Of a stretch of DNA of 40,283 nt, positions 22,839 through 29,898 are shown in pieces (position 1 is the stretch's first letter; every line of letters starts with the position of its first letter). Origin of the DNA: OLB16 sp964481775. Lineage in GTDB: Bacteria; Hinthialibacterota; Hinthialibacteria; OLB16. Position numbers and translations under genes: made by a program. The DNA lies in NCBI GenBank assembly GCA_964481775.1, contig CAYZUX010000024.1, positions 1-40,283 on the forward strand, read 5' to 3'. The notes below the pieces were generated by a model, which saw nothing but the letters and a program-made list of their open reading frames with translations, searched no databases and had not been told where the DNA came from.

Positions 22839-23592
22839 CGCAATTCAGTTGGTGCCCACCCGTGAGAAGGTGGACCAGGACAATCTAATTCAGGTGGCCA
22901 CTCAGTTTGTGGTTACCACACAGACCGAGGCGGAGGATGCGGCGCAGTTGTTGGCCGGGCTGACCGATCTGGAGAAGGCGATCAAGGCGGCCCATGACCC
23001 GGTGGTGAGTGCCGCGAAGGAGGCGCACAACGCGGCGATCGCGGCGCGGACCGAGGCGCTCAGGCCGGTGGTGAATGCCACCACGCATTTACGTGGCGTG
23101 ATGGCCGCCTATCAGCAGAAGGTGGAGGCGGAGTACCGGGCTGAGGTGGAACGGAAGCGGCGTGAGGCAGCGGCGGAAGCCGAGAAGCTCCGTGCGGCGG
23201 CCCAGGCGGAAGCGGAGCGTAAAGCCGCTGAGGAGATGGAGCGGCGGAAGGCTGAGTCTGATGCGCTGCGGAAGCTCAAGGCGCATGAAGCGGCTAAGGC
23301 AGTCGAAACCGCGCCGGTGCCGGAAGTCATTCCTGAGCCGGTGCCGATTCAACCTTTGCCTGAGTATGTGCCGCCGCCGCCGAAGGTGGAGGGGGTTCAG
23401 TTCAGGACCACGCGGAAGCCCGAGGTGGTCAGCCTGGCGGAGTTGTGCGCGGCGATTGGGAGAAGGGAAGTGCCGGAGCACCTGGTCAAAGCGGACATGG
23501 CGCAGATCGGGAACTGGATGAAGGCGAACCGGCGGGATCTACCGGGTGTACGGATGGTCGAAGTCAAGTCAACGGCGGTGGTGCGGCGATGA
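22831..23592 (+). CDS. Coiled-coil protein of the recombination module
   Basis: 253 residues from ATG 22831, spaced nine bases from GAGAGGAGG; ATG 22810 and 22822 lie on or before that site. Residues ~20-75 form helical Ala-rich sequence; ~90-165 is a long charged coiled coil (EAEYRAEVERKRREAAAEAEKL and on). A Pro-rich hinge (IPEPVPIQPLPEYVPPPP) precedes a small folded C-terminus (~195-250: LAELCAAIGRREVPEHLVKADMAQIGNWM). Proteins of this plan commonly lie next to recT in phages; their function is unclear. Coupled to both neighbours. Confidence 0.65.
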   Translation: MSSAIQLVPTREKVDQDNLIQVATQFVVTTQTEAEDAAQLLAGLTDLEKAIKAAHDPVVSAAKEAHNAAIAARTEALRPVVNATTHLRGVMAAYQQKVEAEYRAEVERKRREAAAEAEKLRAAAQAEAERKAAEEMERRKAESDALRKLKAHEAAKAVETAPVPEVIPEPVPIQPLPEYVPPPPKVEGVQFRTTRKPEVVSLAELCAAIGRREVPEHLVKADMAQIGNWMKANRRDLPGVRMVEVKSTAVVRR

Positions 23593-23753
23593 CTACGGAA
23601 CCACAGCCGGAGTTGATCGGGACGGTGCCTTTTGATGGGGAGCGTTGTGTGGCCTGTGGCAGATTTTTGAAGGAAGGCGACTGTGGCCCAATCTGCCGGA
23701 AATGTATCAAGGAGGATGAGGAGTATGAGCGCAACCACGAATACCCCAAGTAA
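23589..23753 (+). CDS. Small zinc-ribbon-like protein (54 aa)
   Basis: 54 residues from ATG 23589 (ATGA overlap). Four cysteines in two pairs, ERCVACGRF and 'GPICRKCIKED', plus one in GDCG, suggest a zinc ribbon. It is acidic at the C-terminus. Its end overlaps the recT start by ~29 bases. Confidence 0.6.
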   Translation: MTTEPQPELIGTVPFDGERCVACGRFLKEGDCGPICRKCIKEDEEYERNHEYPK

Positions 23754-24921
23754 CGCCTTGGTGGTGAAGCAGAAGACCTTCAAGGACCTGATCGAGAAGG
23801 CTAAGTCATCGATCATGGATATTCTGCCAAAGCATTTATCGCCAGATCGGCTGGCGCGGACGATGTTGCTGGCGATGACCCGTCAACCGCTGCTGTACGA
23901 GTGCAGTGTGGAGTCCATTCTGCAAGCCTTTCTGACCTGCGCGGAACTCGGTTTGGAGCCGGGAGGGATCAGGGGCTACATGTACCTGATTCCCTTCTGG
24001 AACTCGAAGAATAAGGGCTACGAATGCCAGGCGATTCCGGGGTATCGCGGGTTGATGCACCTGGCCAGGAACAGCATGGACGTGTCCTACTTCGCGGCTC
24101 ATGTGGTTCACGCCAACGACAAGTTCAGGGTAGTTTATGGGCTGCATGAAGACCTGATTCACGAACCCTGCATGGATGACAATCCTGGGGTGGCGATGGG
24201 GGTTTATGCTGTCGCGTTTCTAAAGTCCGGGGAGCGTCAATTTGAGGTGATGACCAGGTCGCAGGTTGAAGCCATTAAATCCAGGACCAAGAGCCGCGAC
24301 AAGAACGGCAATATTGTGGGTCCCTGGATTACCGATGAGGAGGAGATGTGGCGCAAGACGGCCATCCGCAGGATTGTGAAGTACATGGAACTTTCTGAAC
24401 GGATGGAAAAAGCAGTTGAGATTGATGATGCCCAATATGAGATGGTTCGAGGTCCCGAGAAGGCATCGGGGGACATGGTGGGAATGTTGAATGCTCCCCA
24501 GGAACGTGGCGCGGTGATCGACCTGGGGCAGATCCGTCCAGCGGAGCCAGTGGCGGTTGAACAAGGGTCAATCGAACAAGCGGATAATCCGAATGAGGAA
24601 CTGCCTTGGTTCGATGGGCCCGAGCCAGAGCCGCCACCGGATCCGCCGAAATCATCGCCAAAAAAGAAGCCTCCGGTGAGCAGCAGCAAAACGGAGCCTC
24701 CATCGATCATCGACCGGGCCAACAGCATTATCGCGGATCTGGTGTGGCAAACCCAAGACCAGGGAGTGACCAGGGAGGGCCTGGAGAAGTACATCGGGTT
24801 GCCGATCAGCAAGTGGACCGAGGCGATTCTCCAGGCGCTGGAGGTGGCTTTGGAGCGGCTTTCCAAGGGCGAGACGGCGCGGGAAGTGTTCCCGGAGATG
24901 TATGGGGAGGACGCGCGATGA
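23725..24921 (+). CDS. recT: RecT-family single-strand annealing protein with C-terminal extension
   Basis: 398 residues from ATG 23725 (AAGGAGGATGAGGAG upstream). The first ~255 residues match RecT: TMLLAMTRQPLLYECSVESILQA, 'AELGLEPGGIRGYMYLIPF', 'ECQAIPGYRGLMHLA', 'EMWRKTAIRRIVKYMELS'. It anneals single-stranded DNA during phage recombination and replication. After an acidic Pro-rich linker (~285-325) comes an extra ~65-residue helical domain (IIDRANSIIADLVWQTQDQ to 'KGETAREVFPEM') not found in ordinary RecT proteins (~270 aa). The linker and extension may bind a partner such as SSB, the nuclease or the replisome. Confidence 0.9.
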   Translation: MSATTNTPSNALVVKQKTFKDLIEKAKSSIMDILPKHLSPDRLARTMLLAMTRQPLLYECSVESILQAFLTCAELGLEPGGIRGYMYLIPFWNSKNKGYECQAIPGYRGLMHLARNSMDVSYFAAHVVHANDKFRVVYGLHEDLIHEPCMDDNPGVAMGVYAVAFLKSGERQFEVMTRSQVEAIKSRTKSRDKNGNIVGPWITDEEEMWRKTAIRRIVKYMELSERMEKAVEIDDAQYEMVRGPEKASGDMVGMLNAPQERGAVIDLGQIRPAEPVAVEQGSIEQADNPNEELPWFDGPEPEPPPDPPKSSPKKKPPVSSSKTEPPSIIDRANSIIADLVWQTQDQGVTREGLEKYIGLPISKWTEAILQALEVALERLSKGETAREVFPEMYGEDAR

Positions 24922-25115
24922 TGTCTCGCATGGGAAAGTCCAGGCGGAATTACGAGATCATCTATTCGGACGGGCAAACGGTGGTGATTCCCAGGGAGAC
25001 GATGAGCATTACCGGGGTGATTGAGAAGGCCAAGCGTGAAGCCTTGGGGAGGTACTATCGAATCCATGTCCGCGCGGTGGTGGATGAAGAAGAAGCGCCG
25101 GTGGTGGGATGCTGA
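24918..25115 (+). CDS. Small basic early protein (65 aa)
   Basis: 65 residues from ATG 24918 (ATGA overlap with recT). Basic N-terminus (SRMGKSRRNYEIIYSDGQTVVI), a helix (ITGVIEKAKREALGRYY), then an acidic end. Not recognised. Lies between recT and the replication gene. Confidence 0.5.
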   Translation: MMSRMGKSRRNYEIIYSDGQTVVIPRETMSITGVIEKAKREALGRYYRIHVRAVVDEEEAPVVGC

Positions 25116-25125
25116 GGGGGGGGAA

Positions 25126-26019
25126 ATGCGTGGTGATCGTCAAGAAGCCTTCTTGTTCTTTCCGAAAGATTTTGTGAGTGACAACAAAGTGTCAGCAATG
25201 TCCCCTGCTGAGGTTGGTGCGTATATCCGTTTGCTTTGCCGAGCATGGTATGAAGATCCTCCAGGAAGCATTCCTGATGATGACATCTTGTTAGCTAAAT
25301 GGACTGGAATGGGAAAGCGGAACTGGCTTCGTGCAAAACCAAAAGTGCTCTCAGTGTGGACATTTTCGGATAGCACCAGGAGATACCACCAAAAGCGTCT
25401 GTGTAGCGAGTACATGTACTCAGAAGAGCGAGCTGCCAAAAATTCTAAAAAGGCAAGAAATGCTGCCAAAAAACGATGGGATTCCTATAAAGAGTCATGC
25501 TTGGAGCATTCCTTGGAGCATGCTTGTAGCAACGGTTTAGCATTGCTTGAGCATTCAAATTCGGATGCTCCAATATGCCAATCACAATCACAATCACAAT
25601 CTTCTTCTCTTTTTCTTCATTCTTCAGAAAAAGAAGAAGAAGAAAAAAGCTTTTGCGCGGAGATGAAAAAAGCCTCATCTCCAGCGCCGCCTAGCCCAAC
25701 GCTCCTGACCTTCCCTTGCAATGGGACCGCGAAATCTTGGGATCTAACCGAAAAGCAACTAGCCGAATGGAAGGAGTTGTTCCCAAGTCTGGACCTTCTC
25801 GCGGAATGTAGAAGCGCCTTGGCGTGGGTCGATGCGTCCCCATCTAGGAAAAAAACAGCGGGTGGAATGAAGCGTTTTTTGGTGGGTTGGTTTGGACGTG
25901 CTCAGGACAAGGGACGTGCAAACGGGAACGGAAACGGCAAGCCACAGTTGTGCAAACGTGACCAGGGACGAATTATCGGATCATTCGAGGAAGAAGATCA
26001 TGCCGACCTTCCCTACTGA
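25126..26019 (+). CDS. DUF1376 replication protein (lambda O-like position)
   Basis: 297 residues from ATG 25126 (GGGGGGGGAA upstream). Residues ~8-95 match DUF1376: AFLFFPKDFVSDNKVSAMSPAEVGAYIRLLCRAWYED, then 'IPDDDILLAKW'. A low-complexity linker (~125-185: LEHSLEHACSNGLALLEHS, SQSQSQSSS, EKEEEEK) separates it from a C-terminal helical domain (LAEWKELFPSLDLLAECRSALAWVD). In lambda-like phages the gene before the helicase loader encodes the initiator, and ori lies in its linker region. The DNA for this linker contains an iteron array, supporting the initiator role. Overlaps the loader gene by 20 bases. Confidence 0.75.
   Translation: MRGDRQEAFLFFPKDFVSDNKVSAMSPAEVGAYIRLLCRAWYEDPPGSIPDDDILLAKWTGMGKRNWLRAKPKVLSVWTFSDSTRRYHQKRLCSEYMYSEERAAKNSKKARNAAKKRWDSYKESCLEHSLEHACSNGLALLEHSNSDAPICQSQSQSQSSSLFLHSSEKEEEEKSFCAEMKKASSPAPPSPTLLTFPCNGTAKSWDLTEKQLAEWKELFPSLDLLAECRSALAWVDASPSRKKTAGGMKRFLVGWFGRAQDKGRANGNGNGKPQLCKRDQGRIIGSFEEEDHADLPY
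25501..25573 (+). other. Candidate phage replication origin: iteron array inside the initiator gene
   Basis: Copies of TTGGAGCAT or close variants start at 25501, 25513 (both perfect), 25524 (TTGTAGCAA), 25535 (GTTTAGCAT) and 25546 (CTTGAGCAT): steps of 12, 11, 11 and 11 bp, one helical turn each. A perfect inverted copy, ATGCTCCAA, is at 25565-25573. An AT-rich, strand-asymmetric tract follows (25577-25648: CAATCA repeats, a CTTCTTC pyrimidine run, then a GAAGAAG purine run), as expected for an unwinding element. Confidence 0.75.
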
Positions 26020-26956
26020 CGATTGCTGGCAGAAGGTTGGAGACTTGAAAGACTTCAACGCCTTTATGTCGCAGATGAAGCGCCACATGGAGGAAATGGG
26101 GATCAGCGAGGAACCCGAAGAGGAAATGTGCCGCTATTCCCCAGTTCACAAACCGCATCCTCCCAAGGTGTACGCCGATGGCTCCTATTGCGATGGCAAC
26201 GGCTACATTTACACAGCCGACGGCAAGAGCGTTTATCCAACCAGGTGTGGTTGCTACCTCAGAGCCAAGACACGGGATCACGTGGCTGAATATCTCAACA
26301 ATATCCCGTTGGCTGGGCGGTCCGTTGTCAGAAATGCCGATGAGGGACGATATGCAGCCGCCACGCTGTTTGGTCAGTGGAGTCCGGGTAAAACCAAGGG
26401 AGTGATCCTGATTGGAGGCAGCGGGCTTGGGAAGACGGTGGCAGGACACCGGGCTGTCATGTACATGATCCGTCACCACCAACGCGGCGCCTTGTATGTG
26501 TCCACCCGGCATGTTGCTTCCGACTGCCTGCTGCTGGCTACGGACAATGCGGAAAAGGTAAAAGCTGAGGACCGGCTGACCCGGGTGTCTTCGGCCTGTC
26601 GAGGGGATGCCATCGTATTCCTCGATGACCTGGGGAGGGAGCGGTTATCGGATGCGACCACTCAGCGGATCGCCGAATACATCGACTTCCTTCATGAACG
26701 GCGCGCGCCGGCTGTGTTCACCTCAAACTTCACTGGGAAATTCCTCGGTGAGCGATATGGCACGGACGTGATGAGCCGCCTGATGGACCAGAGTTGGCTC
26801 ACCGTGGTGAAGGTGGATGGTCACGACAAGAGGATCAAGCCAGAGGCGGAGCCAGAGGCGGAGCCAGAGCAAGAGACGCATTTTCAGACGATGGATGAAA
26901 TGTTCAAGCCGGGGTGGAGGGACCGTGAGTCCCAGGACGGCGCTAGAGACGCATAG
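26000..26956 (+). CDS. DnaC-like AAA+ helicase loader
   Basis: 318 residues from ATG 26000. Walker A GGSGLGKT (139-146), Walker B IVFLDD (205-210), sensor I TSN (241-243) and an Arg in 'MSRLMD' (~260) mark a DnaC/DnaA-type ATPase. Cysteines 44, 64, 83 and 85 near the N-terminus suggest a metal site. The C-terminus has an acidic repeat (PEAEPEAEPE). It should load the host replicative helicase at the origin in the gene before it, like lambda P in place though not in sequence. Overlaps the initiator gene. Confidence 0.88.
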   Translation: MPTFPTDDCWQKVGDLKDFNAFMSQMKRHMEEMGISEEPEEEMCRYSPVHKPHPPKVYADGSYCDGNGYIYTADGKSVYPTRCGCYLRAKTRDHVAEYLNNIPLAGRSVVRNADEGRYAAATLFGQWSPGKTKGVILIGGSGLGKTVAGHRAVMYMIRHHQRGALYVSTRHVASDCLLLATDNAEKVKAEDRLTRVSSACRGDAIVFLDDLGRERLSDATTQRIAEYIDFLHERRAPAVFTSNFTGKFLGERYGTDVMSRLMDQSWLTVVKVDGHDKRIKPEAEPEAEPEQETHFQTMDEMFKPGWRDRESQDGARDA

Positions 26957-26976
26957 AGACACGTGGAGCGGAGAAA

Positions 26977-27438
26977 GTGGAGGGGGTAATGGTTTGGGTG
27001 GGTCAGAGAAATCGGGGGCCTTGGCGGGTCTTAAAACCGCCTTCTCGAAGGTCGAAGTATGTCAATCGGATTACCTATTTCAACGGGGAGCGGTTCGATT
27101 CGGCTTCTGAGGCGGTGTTTTACAAGCGCCTGGTCCTGCTCAAGGCGGCGGGGGAGATCCACCATTTTGAGCGCCAGGTGCGTGTCGATCTGGAGGCGGG
27201 AATCGCCTACATCGCGGATTTCGTGGTTTGGCCGGTTGATGAGGCCACTGCCTGGTATGCGGTGGATGTCAAGGGAGTCCTGACCAAGGTTTTCCGTCTC
27301 AAGGCGAAGTTGTTTAAGGCGAAGTATCCGGACAATCCGCTGATCATCGCCAAGGCGGTTTATCAGAAGGGGAAACTGATCGGCTTCCGGGAAACGGAGT
27401 TTGGAAAGGAGAGGAATAAGCATGTGGGTGTTCAGTGA
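26977..27438 (+). CDS. DUF1064 (PD-(D/E)XK-like) endonuclease
   Basis: 153 residues from GTG 26977 (ATG 26989 is an alternative start, but lies only two bases after its purine run). DUF1064 pattern: SKYVNRITYFNGERFDSASEAVFYKRL, 'GEIHHFERQVRVDL', 'YIADFVVW', 'YAVDVKGVLTKVFRLKAKLFKAKYP'. The Glu of SEAV, Asp of ADF and D-x-K of VDVKG are the likely metal-binding site. The family is common in phages and predicted to be a restriction-like or Holliday-junction-type nuclease. Overlaps the next gene. Confidence 0.82.
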   Translation: MEGVMVWVGQRNRGPWRVLKPPSRRSKYVNRITYFNGERFDSASEAVFYKRLVLLKAAGEIHHFERQVRVDLEAGIAYIADFVVWPVDEATAWYAVDVKGVLTKVFRLKAKLFKAKYPDNPLIIAKAVYQKGKLIGFRETEFGKERNKHVGVQ

Positions 27439-27802
27439 TGTGGGGTTTTTTTCGGTGGTGGAGGACTGGAAGGACAAGCAATACGTCTGGGTCCGTGCGC
27501 GGTGGAAAAAGGACCTGATTCAGTTGCGGTCTTTCATTCGTAAGGAAAAGATGAGATTCAAGTTTGGAAGTATCAAGGAAACGCCGGAAAGGGATTATCC
27601 ATTCCGGGTTCGCTTGAAGAAGAACAACTGGGTCATGGCGCTCCACTGCCTGGGTGAAAATATCAACTACGGCAATTTCAAAGGGGCGGTCCAAGATCAG
27701 GATCCAGCCCGCGAACAGGTTTACATGAAGGTCTGGAGCATCCTGCGAAACGCCGCTAGTCCAGAGAAGAAAAATGAACCATGGGAAGGAGAAGATCTAT
27801 GA
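27422..27802 (+). CDS. 'FFSVV' family protein of unknown function
   Basis: 126 residues from ATG 27422. It opens MWVFSDVGFFSVVEDW and continues with 'YVWVRARWKKDLIQL', 'DYPFRVRLKKNNWVMAL', 'ENINYGNFKGAV' and 'VYMKVWSILRNA'. This order matches a small family known mainly as uncharacterised cellular proteins, with a W-x-F-...-GFFS(I/V)V start and an 'I-x-Y-x-NFK' core. Function unknown. Here it lies in a phage early operon between nuclease and coiled-coil genes, overlapping both. Confidence 0.6.
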   Translation: MWVFSDVGFFSVVEDWKDKQYVWVRARWKKDLIQLRSFIRKEKMRFKFGSIKETPERDYPFRVRLKKNNWVMALHCLGENINYGNFKGAVQDQDPAREQVYMKVWSILRNAASPEKKNEPWEGEDL

Positions 27803-28404
27803 CAGAAAATGAAGTCATCTCACCCACCTGTATCACAGGGATGCTCCAAAGACGGACTCCGGAGCAAATCGCGGAGATCCTGACCAAGGAAAACAGCCTT
27901 CTTATGGCTGAGAATTTCAATCTCAGGCATGAATGTGAGGGACTTAAAGGGAAAATCAAGGAATTACGCGATGATCTCGCTCACCGATCAGAGTACGTTT
28001 GTAGCACCTTTTCCGAGAGCATACAAAAAATCTCGGAACTTAATCGTCAGATCGAGAAACTCAAAGCTGACTACGAGGCAAGCGAATTCGTGCGTTTACG
28101 TTTCCAGGAAGCGTTCGGTTTGGTGACCACCCTAAAGGGAGACATGGAGATACGACCAGACAACCCGTTATGGAACGCGAACGAACTTGTTGAATATGTG
28201 AACCAACTCAAATCTTTGATCCCAAAAAGGAAGTTTGAGGTCTATCTTTCTGGAAGCGAAAATATCCCATATGGCGTCACTGTGAACCACTTTGGTTCAG
28301 GGACTGTAATTCGTGGCGGTTTCTTCACCTTCCAGGCGGCCCGCGAGTGGCTAACCGACTACAACTTCAGGGAAGTGACATCGTGTTGGAAAAACAGCGA
28401 GTGA
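27799..28404 (+). CDS. Coiled-coil early phage protein (201 aa)
   Basis: 201 residues from ATG 27799 (GGGAAGGAGAAG upstream). Residues ~20-95 form a long coiled coil (EQIAEILTKENSLLMAENFNLRHE and 'IQKISELNRQIEKLKADYEAS'). The C-terminal ~80 residues are globular (KFEVYLSGSENIPYGVTVNHFG, 'GGFFTFQAAREWLTDYNF'). No known family. Overlaps the 126-aa and 82-aa genes. Confidence 0.55.
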   Translation: MTENEVISPTCITGMLQRRTPEQIAEILTKENSLLMAENFNLRHECEGLKGKIKELRDDLAHRSEYVCSTFSESIQKISELNRQIEKLKADYEASEFVRLRFQEAFGLVTTLKGDMEIRPDNPLWNANELVEYVNQLKSLIPKRKFEVYLSGSENIPYGVTVNHFGSGTVIRGGFFTFQAAREWLTDYNFREVTSCWKNSE

Positions 28405-28631
28405 AGCGATTCCGGCGCAGCGGATTGCTCAAGAATCATAAACCGGTCTACCTGGCCCGGACGTGGTCTAGCGACTGCCTTGAGGGACCGCCGGATATTG
28501 CGCCATTCGAGGATCTGGGGGCGGCACTTGAGTTCAGGAAGCGATTCCGGAGAGGATTCGTGGAGCGCTGGCCAGACCGGGCGGTGTGGGACGATGACAG
28601 AAAACATTGGACGAGACCGATACCGCCCTGA
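28383..28631 (+). CDS. Small basic early protein (82 aa)
   Basis: 82 residues from GTG 28383 (AGGGAAG upstream; a GTG at 28347 is the longer alternative). Basic N-terminus (VKRFRRSGLLKNHKP), then a 'DLGAALEFRKRFRRGF' helix and Trp-rich end (WPDRAVWDDDRKHWTRP). No family recognised. Last early gene before a structured non-coding gap. Confidence 0.45.
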   Translation: MLEKQRVKRFRRSGLLKNHKPVYLARTWSSDCLEGPPDIAPFEDLGAALEFRKRFRRGFVERWPDRAVWDDDRKHWTRPIPP

Positions 28632-28867
28632 CAGCATAAAAGTAAACCCTTTTGGCCGGGAGTTCTCTCTATGCAAGCCGTAAAACAAAGCAGGCAAGTT
28701 AGACAAACCTCCACGGTGGATAGCTCCCGGCACTTTTTACGATTCGCGCCCCTCGATAAGCGGGCATTAATAGAGTAGCACCATGCCGCGAGTATGCGGG
28801 CCTGGGAGGGGGAAGAGAATCCTCTCCCAGGCAACATAAAGGGAGAAAGGGAATGGTGATGGAAAAA
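28632..28867. other. Non-coding, structured gap in the early region
   Basis: No convincing gene; a 35-codon frame from ATG 28671 lacks a ribosome binding site. Inverted repeats: GCCGGGAG (28655-28662) with CTCCCGGC (28725-28732); CCGC/GCGG near 28786-28799; and a 9-bp stem GCCTGGGAG / CTCCCAGGC near 28799-28834. It could encode a small RNA or hold a processing or termination site. Confidence 0.4.
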
Positions 28868-28892
28868 GGACATAGGGGACATAGGGGACATG
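28868..28892 (+). repeat. GGGGACATA tandem repeat
   Basis: Three GGACAT units at 10-bp steps (28868, 28877, 28886), the last leading into ATGAGGGAG. Related to the GGGACA repeats at 13699 and 18882. It lies just ahead of the HNH gene. Confidence 0.55.
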
Positions 28893-28913
28893 AGGGAGAG
28901 GGAGAGAATGCAT

Positions 28914-29297
28914 ATGCCAATCAAGCCTGAGAAACGGATACTCTACCCGGCCAACTGGAAAGAGATCGTGGCCTTGGTTAGGAAACGGTCTAAAAACCGC
29001 TGTGAGTTATGTGCTGCACCCAACGAATGGTACATCGCACGGTGGGATGATTGCCCAAGCAGATACGATTGCTGTGGAAAAGACGCAGAAATATTCAAGG
29101 GGCTCAAGGGGATTGTAAAGGTGGTCCTCACCGTCGCCCACATCAACCAGGATCCGACGGACAACCGACCGGCGAATTTGCTGCATTTGTGCCAGCGGTG
29201 CCACAACCGGATCGACCTGCCCTACCGGATGGTTAATGCCGCAAGGACGCGAGCGTCGAAAAAGGGCAAGAAGTTTTTCGAGGAGGGGGAATCATGA
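28914..29297 (+). CDS. HNH endonuclease
   Basis: 127 residues from ATG 28914, spaced from GGGAGAGGGAGAGA; ATG 28890 and 28908 lie in or next to this purine run. HNH layout: zinc pair CELC (C30, C33), H76 in VAHINQD, N88, and the C93-QR-C96-H97 pair, giving 'DNRPANLLHLCQRCHNRID'. A second pair (CPSRYDCC) lies between. Such HNH enzymes nick DNA in phage packaging, homing or defence; here it lies with early genes, not with terminase. ATGA-coupled to the next gene. Confidence 0.88.
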   Translation: MPIKPEKRILYPANWKEIVALVRKRSKNRCELCAAPNEWYIARWDDCPSRYDCCGKDAEIFKGLKGIVKVVLTVAHINQDPTDNRPANLLHLCQRCHNRIDLPYRMVNAARTRASKKGKKFFEEGES

Positions 29298-29527
29298 TTC
29301 GCCGTTGGTCATGGAGGGAAGATAAAATTCTGCAACCGTTCTGCCAGAGTGAGGTGAGCGAAACGGAGTTAGGACGCGAGGGGATGGATTCTCTGCGTGG
29401 CGAAGGTTACCGCCGTACTGAATGCTCAGTCCGGCATAGAATCAGGTGGCTCCGCAAACAGGCCACTTGGAACAAGCATTATGAGGGGTACAGGAAAGGG
29501 AATGGCCAGGGGGAACAGGCAGAGTGA
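29294..29527 (+). CDS. Small Myb/SANT-like DNA-binding protein
   Basis: 77 residues from ATG 29294 (ATGA overlap). WSWREDKILQPFCQSEVSE, then 'GYRRTECSVRHRIRWLRKQ', resembles Myb-type helices: a Trp-led acidic helix (W-x-x-x-E-D-x-I-L) and a basic recognition helix. Basic overall. Likely a regulator or part of the excision/integration control. Ends overlapping the next gene start (GTGA). Confidence 0.5.
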   Translation: MIRRWSWREDKILQPFCQSEVSETELGREGMDSLRGEGYRRTECSVRHRIRWLRKQATWNKHYEGYRKGNGQGEQAE

Positions 29528-29898
29528 ACCGGATTGATCCCTACGCCATATACTCAGCCGAGGAAGTGGAGGCGCTCCTGCATGGGCGGGCCTCCCTTGC
29601 CACGCTCCGGCGCTTCGGGCTGAGGGGTTTGGCTGACGGGTACTATGGCCAGAACATCCATGATGCCCTAGTGAACTGGCTCTCCCACCGTGGTAAGGTT
29701 GAACCGGAGATGGACCATGACGAGATGGTTTGCCGAGTCCCGGAAGGGCGGGTGGTGCTACAAGATCAGGGGTATGGTGCGGGACACCGCCGGGAAGAAC
29801 TTCACCCTGCGCAAACTCGGAAACAACCAGTGGAAAGTCTCCGGGTACGGTTCAGACGGAAAACAGAAGAGATACAAATTCGTCGCGGAATCCGTTGA
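29524..29898 (+). CDS. Putative excisionase-like protein overlapping integrase
   Basis: 124 residues from GTG 29524 (GGGGGAACAGGCAGAG upstream). Residues ~8-55 look like a small HTH (YSAEEVEALLHGRASLATLRRFGLRGL, then 'DGYYGQNIHDALVNWL'), typical of excisionases. The frame stays open for another 182 bases inside integrase; that part (from ~65) is Arg/Gln-rich and looks like out-of-frame integrase sequence. Either the true gene has lost an earlier stop or the long overlap is real. The position before integrase supports excisionase. Confidence 0.5.
   Translation: MNRIDPYAIYSAEEVEALLHGRASLATLRRFGLRGLADGYYGQNIHDALVNWLSHRGKVEPEMDHDEMVCRVPEGRVVLQDQGYGAGHRREELHPAQTRKQPVESLRVRFRRKTEEIQIRRGIR

Noticed and set aside
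25577..25648. CRISPR-like or microsatellite array in the replication gene
   Set aside because: Repeats are too short, without spacers; they fit an origin's unwinding tract and a coding linker.
28671..28778. 35-codon frame in the structured gap
   Set aside because: No ribosome binding site; lies within an inverted repeat.
29690..29716. GTG 29690 as integrase start
   Set aside because: No ribosome binding site; ATG 29717 has GGAG at seven bases and a typical integrase N-terminus.
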